Assembly (NCBI GenBank): GCA_001599755.1 | Contig: BCHX01000007.1 | Span: forward strand, 3,162,001-3,226,000 | From: Gliomastix tumulicola | Taxonomy: Eukaryota > Ascomycota > Sordariomycetes > Hypocreales > Bionectriaceae | DNA: 64,000 nt | Direction of reading: 5' to 3' | Part shown: positions 31,509-43,130 of the stretch, one piece after another | Layout: each line of letters starts with the position of its first letter | Position numbering within the stretch: position 1 is the first letter of the stretch | Notes under the pieces: generated by a model | The model's database searches: none | Told to the model about the DNA's origin: nothing | Seen by the model: the letters and a program-made list of their open reading frames with translations, nothing else | Made by a program: the position numbers and the translations under genes

Positions 31509-32841
31509 TCACTCTCCCTTCTCTCCGTATTTGTCGACGAACTTGGTAAATCTGTCATAGAACTGCGCCGTTTCAGCAGACTCCCGGAGAATCGGCGGGA
31601 AGCAGTGCGGCACTCCCTTGTAGGCGTACACCTCGACATAGACACCAGCATCCTGCAGAGCCTCGGCGTAGGCAAAACCATCGTCGCGGAGTATATCGTG
31701 GCCTCCTATCTGGATCACTGGAGAGGAAGGCGGATCAGCTGCCACTCAGTGGACAAAGGGATGGGGATCGGGCGGCTCACATGCAGGAGGCAGGTCTTTG
31801 TGAGATGCGGCTAGCAGAGGAGAGTGACGGTGATCCGGTTCGGCATTGGGGATGTACGCGTCGAGGAACGCCTCCATGAGATGAACGTTCAGAACCGGGT
31901 TGGAGTGGTTCTGGACGTAGCTGCCGTACTCGTATTTGTCGCGCGGGAAGAACTTGGGATGGCAGACCGCGGGGAAATGAAGGACCTGGGCGACAATCCC
32001 AGTGATGCCGTTGTCCCTCGCTTCGAGGCACAACGCTGCGGTCTAGCCGGAAGAGCCTCATGTTAAATAGTCGAGCTTAAAGCAGGGGGAGGAGGCACGT
32101 ACGAGATTCGCGCCGGAGCTGCTGCCGCTGATTATGATGCGCTCTGGGTTCACTCCTAGGAGCGATGCGTTTTGCTTGCACTGGCCAGTGAGTCAGCAAT
32201 GACGAGAGCGGTGTGATTGGGCCAGGAAGCTCACCCATAGTAGACCATCATAAGCATCGTAAAGTGGTTGGGGGAAGGGGTGCTCAGGTGCTCTGTACCA
32301 TGTTAGTCCATACCATGGGCATCTCGGGAAAGCCACTTACTTCCTGTAGAGGACGCTGACGACGACAATGTTGGGGTTCGTAGCCGCGTACACATTCTCA
32401 GCGCCGTCCACCTCATGTCGCCCGACACACCAGCCTACATCAATGGTTATCAATGAATGTTCTGCGCATCAAAAGCTCAAGAAGAATCGTCGTACCTCCT
32501 CCGTGCATCCGAATCATGAGAGTCGCGTCCGGCAATACGTTTGGTGACTTGTACACCTTGAGCTCGATCTCGCTGCCATCACGCGCCTTGAAGAGCAGCA
32601 GCTCCGTTACCACATCACGCACTCTGTCAGGTCCACCAGGTGGCATGACAGCGTCTGCATCGCCGGCAAGCTCACGGAAGGCGGGGAAATCCGGCAGATT
32701 CAGCACCGCTTCCATGCCAGCGTGAAGACTGGGCTCGATGGCCGCGTACTCGGCGGTCTTCTCGGAGAGGTGGCCATGCTTGGGCAATGGAGTGAACGAG
32801 TCGTCGATGGAGACGTAATCGAGCTGTGGTTTTCTGATCAT
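31509..32841 (-). CDS. Alpha/beta hydrolase, hormone-sensitive-lipase type esterase
   Basis: Six exons give 348 residues: 32841-32496, 32434-32341, 32292-32235, 32180-32103, 32042-31781, 31717-31509. All junctions keep frame and have GT/AG ends. The first splice completes the oxyanion-hole motif HGGGW. The nucleophile motif is ISGSSSGAN. The acid is probably in GGHDILRDDG and the histidine in GVPHCFP. No signal peptide, so a cytosolic esterase or lipase is expected. It ends 121 bp from the convergent MFS pseudogene and lies downstream of the ABC transporter gene on the same strand, a grouping that could act on an ester-containing toxin or nutrient. That pathway role is inferred. Confidence 0.9.
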
Positions 32842-33743
32842 GGCTGTCGGCTAGTAGTCGCTTGTCGGTCTTGGAATTGGATGATGTTGATCGTGAAGGA
32901 GGGGTTGAGTGATGGAATGCTGATCTCCCTACCTTGAGTGCTACTCTGCGCGACTTAAGTATCAATATTGAATTCCTCGACGTCCCCTTTCTCTTGCTCA
33001 TTATTCCGTGGTTAAATTGCCATATCTCCGCAACTCGGTCAATGCCTGTGGCAATTTGCCCAAAACGGACAATAATTCGACATGATGGCCGGTCTCACAA
33101 TTGCTCGAAATGACTCATAGTTCGCCATACAGTGGTCGCAGCGAAATGTCCCCAGACCGTCACGATGAGTAAAAATCGGGGCAATGATACCTTGAAAGAG
33201 GTAATACAGAAAAATTCGTTCGTTCAAAATGATCTTGGAATGTCGGCGAGAGGGGAACCACCCAAGGGATAGCAGCCCCAATCGGAGAAACGCGGGCTCT
33301 GCACACTCCCTAGAGCTACCCCAGGCGCGCCAGGGCGGGTGAAAGTATGGAGTATCAACCCAGGTCCAGGAATCATACATAAGTAGTGCAGGTCCCCTCC
33401 AATTTCTAGGGCGTTTATGCAAGGACAGACGAGGGCCCTGCAGTAATCGCATCTGCTTGCGCAAAACTTGTCCGGTGAGCTCTGTCGCTAGTTCATGCTA
33501 GTAAACCTAGATCTATTTGATATAGACTAAAATGAGCCGGCCCGTCTATTATCTCTATCCTCTAAGTTTCGTACAATCTAACACTAAAAGAAAAAAAGGG
33601 GGAAGGGGGAAGGCAAAAAGAGGGGGAAGTTTACAGCCAGATAAAACAAACAGTAGAGTAGAGTACAGTGCATCAGGTACACGTCTCTGATGCCTAACAA
33701 TTCCAGAAAAGAGACCGACCCCTCGAGCTCTATCATTACAGGC
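32842..33743. other. Intergenic region between ABC transporter and hydrolase genes
   Basis: Upstream region of the hydrolase and 3' flank of the ABC transporter, both minus strand. A G/A-rich run lies at 33590-33625. A 141-codon minus-strand frame (33039-33464) has no recognisable motif. Confidence 0.5.
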
Positions 33744-36700
33744 TCACGCCTTCTTGATGCCATTCCCCTTTGGCACCCTGAACAGCCAGTAAAGACCCAG
33801 CGTGGCGCCAATATTGAAGAGGACGTACACCCACAGCAGACCGAACTGCCACCACCGGTCGCTGTAGTCGATGCTGAATGTGTCGAGGAACTGTTCCGTC
33901 GACGAAAGGGCGCAGTAATGACACACATCTGTAGACGTGGAGTCGAGGAGATAGCCCCCAGCTTCTTTGATGAAAGGGTCCATGAAGTCGCCGCAGGTCA
34001 TGTTCGCCGGAGCGGCCATCTGAAGGATCTCGTTCTGGGCGCACGTCACATCGGAGCCGTACACCGAGGTGGACATGATGCCGCTGACGAGGTACGTGGC
34101 TGGCGAGACGCGGTACATGAAGGTCCAGAATTTAGGGATGTTATCGTATGTCACTCCGACACTATTGCCATGCCCAGTTAGCGAGGCTTCAAGATCACTT
34201 GAGGGATGACGTCGATCTTGCGACTTGGCTGGAATCACTTACCCGCAGAAAGAGATGCAGAGCATCCAGAGCAGGGTGGCCAGGACACCCGCCTCCTCGG
34301 CCGTCTCGATCCATACTATGGCGAAGTGGGAGAAGGTGCTCGTGAAGAGCATGTACATCCACAGGAATAGGAACACCAGCAGGCCGCGAGTCTGCTCGTC
34401 GTCGGCCGTCGTGTTCTGCACAAAGCCGACGGGGTAGTACCAGCAGAAGTACATAGCTGCTGCCATGAACGTATTCCACGCCGCTTCGACAAGGATATTG
34501 GATAGGATATAAGCTATTGCATGGCCAGTCAGTAAATCCCCTCATCAAACCGCATCGGGAGCGTGTCTTACTATTCCATCGGTAGATCTTCGAAGGCCGC
34601 TCACGGACTTCGTACAGGGCGCGTTGCGGGACGAACATGGGCATGATCTGCTCGTTGATGTTTCCGAACAGCACCATGTACATGAAGATGGCGTACAGCT
34701 GGTTCTGCAGTCCCTGTATAGAATTGGTGGCATTAAAACTGAAGCCGAGGTATAGTGACTACACTTCGCGGTTAGGAAGTGTCGCGATGGGATGCTGTCA
34801 GGGGCGTCGAATACTCACAGCCAGAACAATGAGTATGGTCTTCGACCACAGATAGGTCGGCGACCGCCAGAAATGCTTCCATGTCCTAATCAGGACCTCG
34901 CGGAACTGCGTCCAAAACGAAGCGACGAACTCCTGGTGCTGCGAGGCATCGCCCTCAGCCTGTGTCTCGGCGCCCGCGGGCCGTGTCGATGGGAGCGAGT
35001 TGAGACGTTCGAGCTCCCGTTTGACGGCCTGGAACTCGGCCGAAGACCTCCAGATCTGGTGCCAGTCGGTGTCTCCCCCCTCGCTAGTTGAGTGCTGGAT
35101 GATCTGGAGCATGTACTCTGCTGGATTCGCATCGGGTGGGCAGGAGGGCGCGCCGTTTTGTTCAAAGTATTCGAGCAGCGTCTTCGACTGTGCACCAATA
35201 TCTAAAACTGGTTAGACATATCCAGCATCGGGTCTTTATAGGATCTCACCTCCGAAGTATACCGTCTTGCCTCCCGGGGCGAGCAGAAGGAGCCGGTCGA
35301 ATCGTTGGAATAAAATGGCAGACGGCTGGTGGATCGTGCAGAGTACCGCCTGTCCACTAGTAGTCAGCTTCTCAATGAGATCACAAATGGCCCAGGACGT
35401 CTGGGAGTCGAGACCCGACGTCGGCTCATCAAGGAAGACGAGCAGCTGTGGACGGGCAGCGAGTTCGACGCCGATAGTCAATCTCTTCCGCTGCTCCACG
35501 TTGAGTCCCTCACCAGGCACGCCGATGACGGCATCAGAGAACTCTTGCATGTCGAGCATGTCGATGACATACTCGACGTACTTGAGCTTGTCTTCCCTCG
35601 GGACCTCTGCGGACTGGCGGAGCACGGCGCTGAACTCGAGGGCCTCGCGGACTGTCATGGTGTTGAGATGAACGTCTTGCTGCTGGACGTATCCTACTCG
35701 ATGTTGAAATGAAGCATCGGTCGGGTTTCCGTCAATACGAACATCTCCGCTGACGACTCCCATAGTGACACGCGAGGCGAGAACATCCAACAGAGTGGTT
35801 TTGCCGGCGCCAGACACACCCTGAGGTCATGATTAGCGACATGCTAAGCAGTCGAAGATAAGGACTTACCATCAGTGCGGTTGAGCGACCCGGCATCACC
35901 CAGCCGTCGACGTGGTCCAAGAGTCTTCGATCATTGCCCTTGATCTGGATATCGTAGCAGAGATCCTCCCAGTGAAACACAGAGGCACCTGCTGCAAGTC
36001 CACCCGCAGCATTATCAGAGTTCTTCTCCGCTACAACAGGGCGGTCCGTAGCCTGGGCCTCAACATCCGCAGCGTCGTTCTTATCGAAGCTCGGGGGCAT
36101 CCTCCCCTTCTTGAACACGAGGACCTCGCCCTTGCTCACCGGCGGCTTGGCATACTCTGCAGCCGTGACGTAGGCGAAGAAGAACGCGACCAGGAACCCG
36201 CACAGGATGCCGACGTTGCGCCACTTGTGCGCGTTGTAGTACTCGTATGCCAGGTTGATGTACCTCTCGCCGTCCACGACCGACGACCCGGGCAGGGCAC
36301 CGACAACGGCGCAGATGCGGGAGTCAGCAGGGAGCTCGTCGTAGCCGGGACCGCGGGGGACCATGCTGGCACAGGGGAATTCCCTGCCGTGGAACTCGTT
36401 GGCCATCAGTGCCTCGAAGGCGTACGCGAGGGGGTTGATGTAGTTCATCCAGCGCGACCATCCGGGCATGTAGTCGGTAGGGATCGTGAAGCCGGTGTAG
36501 ATCATGAGTCCAAGACTGAGCAGTGCAGCCGGGACCATTGCCTGGTCGGGCGTGCGGGTGAGGCAGGCGAGTGTGCGGTAGATGGACGACATGGCCAGCG
36601 TGGTGAGGTAAGATGTGAGGCAGAAGAAGAAGAAGCTTCCGGGTTCCCGGCGCAGATGCGACATGAAGTATACCAGGAGGTTGAAGACGAACATGTTGGT

Positions 36701-38716
36701 GGTCTTGTAGGGCAGATCGATGATGTAGCTTGCGATGGCCTGCGTGGACTGGTGATAGAAGGCGTAGCGATTGTGTTTTTCGACGACAGGACGCTCAGCA
36801 TATACTGTTAATACCTTTTCACTTATGTTAGCACCTACAGTCCTGTATTCATACTGATGCCGTTGGCTTACCTCGAGCTGGCTCGCAAATGCATTGAAGA
36901 GGAGGGAGAAGAAGATGGTGCCACCCCGGTAGTAAAAGGTCGACGAGTCGTTCTTGAGGTTATAGAACATGCTCCCGAGCACGAGCGCCATGACCAGATT
37001 GAAGATGAGAGACGCAATCGTGAATCCAGGATCCGCAAGCAGTCTCCGCCACCCTCGCCAGAGCGTCAGCCTGACCTGATGGAGATACGACGTCGTGTAG
37101 GGAGACTTGGCCCGCTGGCTCCTGAACTGCTCCGCTCGACGCGAGTCCTTGTACTCGGCCAGCCGCTGCTCGGAGGGATGATTCTGCTCATATCCGGACA
37201 GCTCTCGGGCGAGTTTCTTCCTCTGCTCGCTGGCTTGCCATCGTTCTGCAAACTCGTCGGGTGTTCGTGGAGCGAGATGTTCGAAGCCGGGCTTGACGCG
37301 ACGTTCCTGGGGACTGGTCATGGAGGTCAGGAAGTCGGGCGTCGTTTGTCGATCGGGACCTGACTTGACTTGTTAGCTTGTGGAAATACTGGGTGATAGC
37401 CAGGACTTACACTCGAATCCCAGCTTCTCAAAGTACGGCTTTGCCTCGTTGATCTCCCCAAAGAATATCTGCCGGCCTTCGTACAGGACTGTCACGCGAT
37501 CGAACAGCTAGCAGTCGTTAGTTCTTTGATCCAGGCATATAGACCGATACCACCTACTTCGTACGCAGACTGAGGCGCCTGATAAATAGCCACAGCAGCA
37601 GCCACCCCGACAAGATCGGCTTGCAGTCGAAGATTCCGGCAGAAGTTGATGGCATTCCCGCTGTCCAAGCCACGGGTCGAATTATCCCAACACTGCAGCT
37701 TCGCCCCCGTGAGCGCGGCTTCCGCGATACTGACGCGCTTGCGCTCGCCGCCGCTCACACCACGGACGAAGTCATTGCCGACTCTCGTGTCGACGGTGTG
37801 GCTGATGCCGAAGATGGCCATCATGACGTTGCGCATCGTCGTGTCTGCTTCTGCGCGGCGCACTCCTCCGGGGACATGGCGGGGAGAGTGGGCGCTGGCA
37901 GCGAAGGACAAGGTCTCTCCGACCGTCAGGTGGGCAAGGTGCGTGTCGACTTCGGCGTTGTATAAGACGTCGCCGCGGAACGAGGTGCGCATGTGGCTCT
38001 CGTCGATCCCTGCGTCCTACCAGTCAGCGGAAGTTCATAGCTCGAGGCTATGACGGTGACTCGCCTCGGAAGTTCATGTATGAGCCAGAATCTACTTGGA
38101 GCCCTGCCGTCTCGCCTGAAATCGTCTTAAGCAGGGTCGAGCACCCGGAACCAGGAGGACCAAGCACGAGCAGCAGCTCGCCTTGTTCCACCACACCCTC
38201 GAAGTTGCGGAGGATGTCGACGCGCTTCTTCCTATTCCGACCACCAAAGAGGCCTACTACCGACGACACAAGATCGAGGGGATAGTCCACGTAGCTTTTC
38301 TGATGCTCGGCGCCGCTCGTCCATCCAAAGACATTCAGGCTCTTGAACGCAACGCCCAGGCTACGCGGCGCCGCCGCTCCGTCCTCCGACTCGGCCAGTC
38401 TGACGTACGCCTTGACCCATGCGTGTGCGTCGAAGTTGGGCGAGTTGGGATCGAGCCGCGAGCCCGGCTGGGGGGCGAAGGCGTTCAGCTCATCGGCGGC
38501 GGCCGTGCTGGCTCGGGTGAGGCGGCGTGCCAGTGCCTCGATCTCGTGGTCGATTTGGGGCGCAGGATCGTCCGAGAGCGAGTCCTCGACGGCGGGCTTC
38601 TCGTCTTCTCTCATGCTGTTTGCCGTGGCTGTTGATGCGAAGTCTGCATGGCCTTGGTCTGACTTGGTACTTGGAGAGGCTGCCCCTTTTCTACCGCTGG
38701 GAGTCGAGGCCATCAT
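33744..38716 (-). CDS. PDR-type (ABCG full-size) ABC transporter
   Basis: Ten exons add to 4464 nt, 1487 residues, the usual length of fungal PDR pumps. Exons: 38716-38065, 38009-37558, 37507-37411, 37359-36872, 36814-35870, 35820-35250, 35201-34819, 34758-34572, 34513-34243, 34161-33744. Order is NBD1-TMD1-NBD2-TMD2. NBD1 has the family's Cys-containing Walker A, GPPGSGCSTLLK, and signature VSGGERKRVS. NBD2 has GVSGAGKTTLLD, a degenerate signature (NVEQRKRLT) and LVFLDEPTSGLDS. Such pumps export drugs, plant toxins and metabolites at the plasma membrane. Intron 1 (38010-38064) must use a GC donor to keep frame and family sequence (YMNFRG then IDESHM). The gene is intact, unlike the neighbouring MFS transporter. 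Confidence 0.93.
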
Positions 38717-39917
38717 GGTCGAGATGCTCCCACTTGATGTCTAACACAGATATCTGTTCCGCAGTCGACTAGAATCTCATCATTACCGGCAGTATATCAC
38801 CCGAGAATAAGACAAAGAGGTCACATACTCATATCCCAGACAATGCTGCAAGACGAGATCCGCGAGGCTAAATACCACTGCACGATTGACAGGCCGGGTA
38901 CCCGATCAGACGTTCCTGGCCACATATCGGCGCCCGCGGGAACTGCCTACGTCTGCAGACAATTGCACCATGCCGACGGAGTCGGAGATTCAAATTCCTC
39001 CAGTGCAGTCCTCATATCTAGATGTCCACCTCAGGAGGCCCGCGGGCGCCCGGAATGCTCCACGGAAATCGATCCTCGTCTTCGCTCAGAGTCGGATTCT
39101 CGGGTCGGTCGGGCGACGCTAAGGGGGGGGAAATAGTGGCAACTTGACTCGGAGCCCCGTCATGTCATGTTGATTATTCGACACTCGGCTTTTTTGTTCA
39201 AGATTCGGACTTGTTCGAGGGGAACCACCCCCCCCCCCCCCCCCCCCCCGTGGTATGCGTCTGGAAGCACCTTGGCCGCGCCCTCCTGCAGCGTTGTAGC
39301 TCGTGAGAGTAGCTCGACCCTTCTTCGGCATGTGTCCCTTCAAAGATCCCAGGTCCATACACTCCTCCACGGCTAATCGAGCACTCGTTACGGTGACGAT
39401 AGAATCCTAAAAAATCAAGATGGGACAGTATGTGAAAAGGATGGACGGGCATGAACAGCTTGTTCCCCTCTCGCGTAAGAGCAACAGGCTTGGCAGACAC
39501 ACCTGCAGAGAACAGTGACTACATTGTCAAAGCACGTCTTTATATCATGTCTAATGATGTTAACAATACGACTAAAGGTCCCCCCATGTTCACCATGTAT
39601 ATCGAGAGGCTGCGCTTTCTTGGGAGCTATTCACTGACGTACTCGGGGGGGAGAGCAGTTCAGGAAATGTCATCCAACAAGGGCCCCTTTAGGCAAAGAG
39701 TGGTAGAGGCGGATCAGTGAACGTTCGCACATCCCCGAACGAATGGCTTTGTTTGGTTTCCTTCAGTCGGTGGTCAAAGGTTTTCGGACTTTTCTCTATT
39801 AATACTGCAGTGGGCGCTCTCATCACCGCGAGCTTCCACAATTGGGATATCAATACCACAAATCAATCAGCAAAACACACAAACTCCAACCTCAACCGCA
39901 TATCCAAGCTTACCACA
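38717..39917. other. Divergent intergenic region with poly-C tract
   Basis: Holds the promoters of the ABC transporter (minus) and the second 2EXR gene (plus). No gene is supported. A 22-bp C run lies in the middle and a short G run at 39122-39129. Confidence 0.55.
39228..39249. repeat. Homopolymer C22
   Basis: Twenty-two consecutive C residues between the divergent ABC transporter and 2EXR genes. G/C homopolymers this long are rare and unstable, and a frequent place for length error. Confidence 0.95.
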
Positions 39918-41273
39918 ATGTCTGGACCTGGTCATAACGGGGCTCACCCGCGAGTCGATGAGCAGGGAGGCCATTCCCCCATCACGGAGTCGACTCCCTT
40001 GCAGGACTCAGATAATTACGAACAGGGGCAGACTTTTCATCCGTTTCCAAGACTCCCCACTGAGATTCAGCACCGGATTTGGCACTTAGCCCTTCGTCCA
40101 GATGATCAGGCCGGCGTTCATCGGTTCAGCATCGTCAGTCGAGAGGAGAGTGACAAGCCTAGTGAGGATGGCCGAGTTGAGGGCAGCCGGGCGGGAACCA
40201 GAGTAAGATGGGCCAGGACTTTTGAATCTCGAACAGCAGAGGTGCTCGACATCGTTCAAAATGGAGGGGAACTACCCCAGTTTCGTGATATGTGGGGATG
40301 GGGATGGACAGCAATGGACTACTTTTTCGCAGCCCCAAAACACCCGGCCCCTAAGACAACGCTGTACTCGTGGAGATACCCTGGGAACATGTCAACCTAT
40401 ACGTGGGATATGGGTCTGTGGCAAGCATCAGTAGATTCCAGGAACATTATCAGGAAGCATTCTCGGCCTGAGTTTTGGAGCCGATCAATGCTTGAATTGA
40501 CACGCGAACATTACGAACAAGGGCTTGATCTCAGCCTTCGTCCAGTTCTAGCTCTGGCCGACGAGGGTGGAGAAACGCTGCCGATCAAGATTCATCCTGA
40601 CAAAGACCTTTTCATTCTAGATCCCAAAGACTTTGAACCTGGATTTTGCGCAGATAGCCTGCTCGACGATGTATCATGTATGACTGATCCAAGATTGTCG
40701 AGGAGTTCTGATAAAAGGGTGAAAAACATCGCATTTGAATACGATTCAAGCTGGTACGATAACAAGGACATTTGGAGCCGGGAGGAATTCTTCTCCGACT
40801 TGATACACCATGATAAGTCTGCGGTTGGCGCCCTCGCCCGCATCTTGGACATGCTGTCATCGGAAATTGAGCCAGGCCCTTGGGCTGAAAGTGCCTCTCT
40901 TGTTGTCTGGCTTATTGACCGAAGATTACGAGCAGTCCCAGGGCAGTCGTGGATCTCCAACGAGCTATACAGGCAATTTCACGGCATAGACGGAACAACG
41001 TACGTCGAGTATGACTACGGCATTAACTCTGACGATCTGAATAGAGAAGAGCTATTATATCCATCGGCAAGTTGCTTCTTGACTGAGTTCCTCAGTGCAG
41101 CCCATTCTCACATTAACGATCCCCTTGAGGAATTGAGCCCCCCAATGATATGGAGCTTGCGCCCTAATTTCGGGATTCTCGCAGGTGGTGAGGGGTATCC
41201 CGAATTCGGCCCAGAGCCCGGACCTTTGCGCTACGGCTTTTACCCGTGGGTAAACCATCCACCAATCTCATAA
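39918..41273 (+). CDS. 2EXR domain protein, complete
   Basis: A 451-residue single-exon protein. The ATG at 39918 (CACAATG context) is preferred because the open frame upstream has no other ATG. Residues about 39-150 begin with the typical FHPFPRLPTEIQHRIWHLAL motif and continue to SRPEFWSRSMLELTREHYE. The rest (about 155-451) is a globular region rich in aromatic residues. Members are common in Pezizomycotina, often many copies per genome, with no assigned function. It lacks the long acidic and Ser/Asp tracts of the 2EXR protein at 1-1500. Confidence 0.85.
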   Translation: MSGPGHNGAHPRVDEQGGHSPITESTPLQDSDNYEQGQTFHPFPRLPTEIQHRIWHLALRPDDQAGVHRFSIVSREESDKPSEDGRVEGSRAGTRVRWARTFESRTAEVLDIVQNGGELPQFRDMWGWGWTAMDYFFAAPKHPAPKTTLYSWRYPGNMSTYTWDMGLWQASVDSRNIIRKHSRPEFWSRSMLELTREHYEQGLDLSLRPVLALADEGGETLPIKIHPDKDLFILDPKDFEPGFCADSLLDDVSCMTDPRLSRSSDKRVKNIAFEYDSSWYDNKDIWSREEFFSDLIHHDKSAVGALARILDMLSSEIEPGPWAESASLVVWLIDRRLRAVPGQSWISNELYRQFHGIDGTTYVEYDYGINSDDLNREELLYPSASCFLTEFLSAAHSHINDPLEELSPPMIWSLRPNFGILAGGEGYPEFGPEPGPLRYGFYPWVNHPPIS

Positions 41274-41633
41274 TCTCGTGCATCAAAGTGATACATTTGG
41301 GGCTAGCCCGAGCAAATGCTACGAATATGCCGGATGCTACGGTATATGCAACTGGAAGGTGTGGTTTCAGGTGGGTTGTCAATTTGGAAATCGACCATTA
41401 GCAAAGGCGGTGTTAAAGGCGACGCAGCGATACAGCTTCCGATACAGCACAGCTTCCTAATTCATAACGTATACGTCGTCACAAGTACTCATCGTGCAAG
41501 TTCTCCAAGTCCATCAGTGCAAAGTCAATGAGTCCCAAAGTACTCGACATGTCAAATTTAGATACTAGCGAATTCTACTACATCCCTAACCCTCATCCAT
41601 GTGGCTCTTACAGCCCAACAGTCTCGATCAGCC
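41274..41633. other. Short convergent intergenic region
   Basis: 360 bp between the 3' ends of the 2EXR gene and the unknown minus-strand gene. Nothing recognisable. Confidence 0.5.
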
Positions 41634-42815
41634 TCAGAGAAAATTCCACTTCCCTTCATGATAAGGAGGGGCACAGTCCAGTGTGGGTGCTGACGGCGGC
41701 GTGTCGGAACGTTCACAAGCTTTCTTCGCCTCTGTCTTGGCTCTATTAGTCAGCTTGAAGTCGGTCTCGTCCTGGGAAAGGTCGGTGCTGCTATACTGTC
41801 TCCAGTGCCACTCAACCAGCTTCTCGAGACTCGTTTTGTCGGCCTCGTCGAGCTTGCCGGAGTTGAAGCGGTTCTGGATAGTATTTATCATCTCTCGACA
41901 CTTGACACGGATCGTAACCCAGTCGATTCGGTCTTCTTCAGACGAGCCTTGAGACAGTGGGATGACATGGGCTATCGGCCGGGGCGGAGGGTGATGAGCG
42001 ACTTCGTTGCGCCTATCGTACACCTTGGCGAGCCTGATGTAATCCGCTGGGTCGACGGCGATCCTCTTGGATGCGATTAAAATCCTATCAAGCCATGGCG
42101 TGAACGGTGCGCTGGATGCATGCTTTCCTTTCTGGCGCCATTCCTGGACGGCGTCCTCCTCGGCAGGCAGTCGCTGTAACAAACCGTGGTTGATGTGGGG
42201 CCGTAGCTCATCGTATTGGCTGTGTTGTTCGGCCAGCTCCTTGGCGTCCTGGTCGCTCTTGTTTTGGTTCTTGAAGTGCGTAAACAGGAATGACTTGTGC
42301 GCTGCCACGATGCTCTTCCTCTCGGCTGACGTGAGCGCCGAGAGCCAATCACCAATGTTCAGAAGAAACTCGGAGTCCTCATCATGGGAAGTGGCAGCCT
42401 GCGGCTTGGGGGTGGCGGTGCCCGGCTTGGGAGTGGCGCCGTCGAGCTCGGCTTTCACCTTCGACGTCTTCTCAAGGAGTCTGTCGATGACTGGCCACGC
42501 CGATAGAAGCAGCTCTGTCTGCTTGTCGGTCGTCTCGGTGGGGGCGGAGAGGTCACTGGCGAGCCTCTCTGCGAACGCCGACGTCCTGGGGGTCCACGTT
42601 CCGGACTTCCTCCGAGCCTTGATAGCGGCGAGAATCTCTTCGGCGGGCATGGGCGCACTGCCGCTGCCATCAGTCGAGGAAGTCGGCGACGAGGGCTCCG
42701 AGGGCGCTGGGATGGTGGGTGGTGGCGAGGTCGGTGGAGGAGAGGGGGCCACGAGTGAAGCGGTCTTCGGGGCCGCGGACGACGTAGCGGGCGTTGCCGA
42801 CGAAGACTGCGTCAT
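41634..42815 (-). CDS. Unknown protein with HEPN-like motif
   Basis: 393 residues from the ATG at 42815 (CAACCATGAC context). The frame is open back to an ATG at 43226, but that extension overlaps 95-bp tandem repeats whose period is not a multiple of three, so it is probably non-coding. Residues 1-60 are Ser/Pro/Thr-rich. The remainder is mostly helical: WPVIDRLLEKTSKV, then an NIGDWLSALTSAERKSIVAAHKS-like stretch, then ADYIRLAKVYDRRNEVAHHPPP near residue 267, then a helix-rich end. The RNEVAH hexamer fits the Rx4-6H pattern of HEPN ribonucleases, with the common Asn after Arg. I do not recognise the whole protein, and the HEPN assignment is tentative. Confidence 0.65.
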   Translation of the reverse strand: MTQSSSATPATSSAAPKTASLVAPSPPPTSPPPTIPAPSEPSSPTSSTDGSGSAPMPAEEILAAIKARRKSGTWTPRTSAFAERLASDLSAPTETTDKQTELLLSAWPVIDRLLEKTSKVKAELDGATPKPGTATPKPQAATSHDEDSEFLLNIGDWLSALTSAERKSIVAAHKSFLFTHFKNQNKSDQDAKELAEQHSQYDELRPHINHGLLQRLPAEEDAVQEWRQKGKHASSAPFTPWLDRILIASKRIAVDPADYIRLAKVYDRRNEVAHHPPPRPIAHVIPLSQGSSEEDRIDWVTIRVKCREMINTIQNRFNSGKLDEADKTSLEKLVEWHWRQYSSTDLSQDETDFKLTNRAKTEAKKACERSDTPPSAPTLDCAPPYHEGKWNFL

Positions 42816-42864
42816 GGTTGAATGATGCCGCTGCGGGTGCGGCAAAGGAGTCGACGTAGTAAAC

Positions 42865-43130
42865 GCACGGACTGAGTGTCGATGGGGAGGGAGGTCGAAA
42901 GAGCCTCGGACGAAAGCTGAGGTGGGATGAAGGCGTTCCAAAGAGTTAGGGTGCTCTAGCCGTGGACTAGATGTCGATGGGGAGGGAGGTCGAAGGAGCC
43001 TCAGACGAAAGTTGATATGAGATGGAGGCGTTTGTAGGAGACGGGGTACTCTAGGCGCGGACTGAGTGTCGATGTGAAGGGCGAAATAGTCTCTAACGAA
43101 AGTTGGTACGGGATCCAGGGGTTCCGTGGC
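42865..43130. repeat. 95-bp tandem repeat, 2.8 copies
   Basis: The marker TGTCGATG recurs at 42877, 42972 and 43067, exactly 95 bp apart. Units share GGACTGAGTGTCGATGGGGA, CGAAAG(C/T)TG and GGCGTT blocks, with the third copy most diverged and incomplete. They lie just upstream of the start of the HEPN-like gene, in its promoter or 5' leader. Confidence 0.85.

Noticed and set aside
36815..36871. Reading the ABC gene straight through this segment, since the frame stays open
   Set aside because: The 57-nt segment has donor, branch and acceptor signals, and removing it restores the family-like QLEVLTVYAERP stretch.
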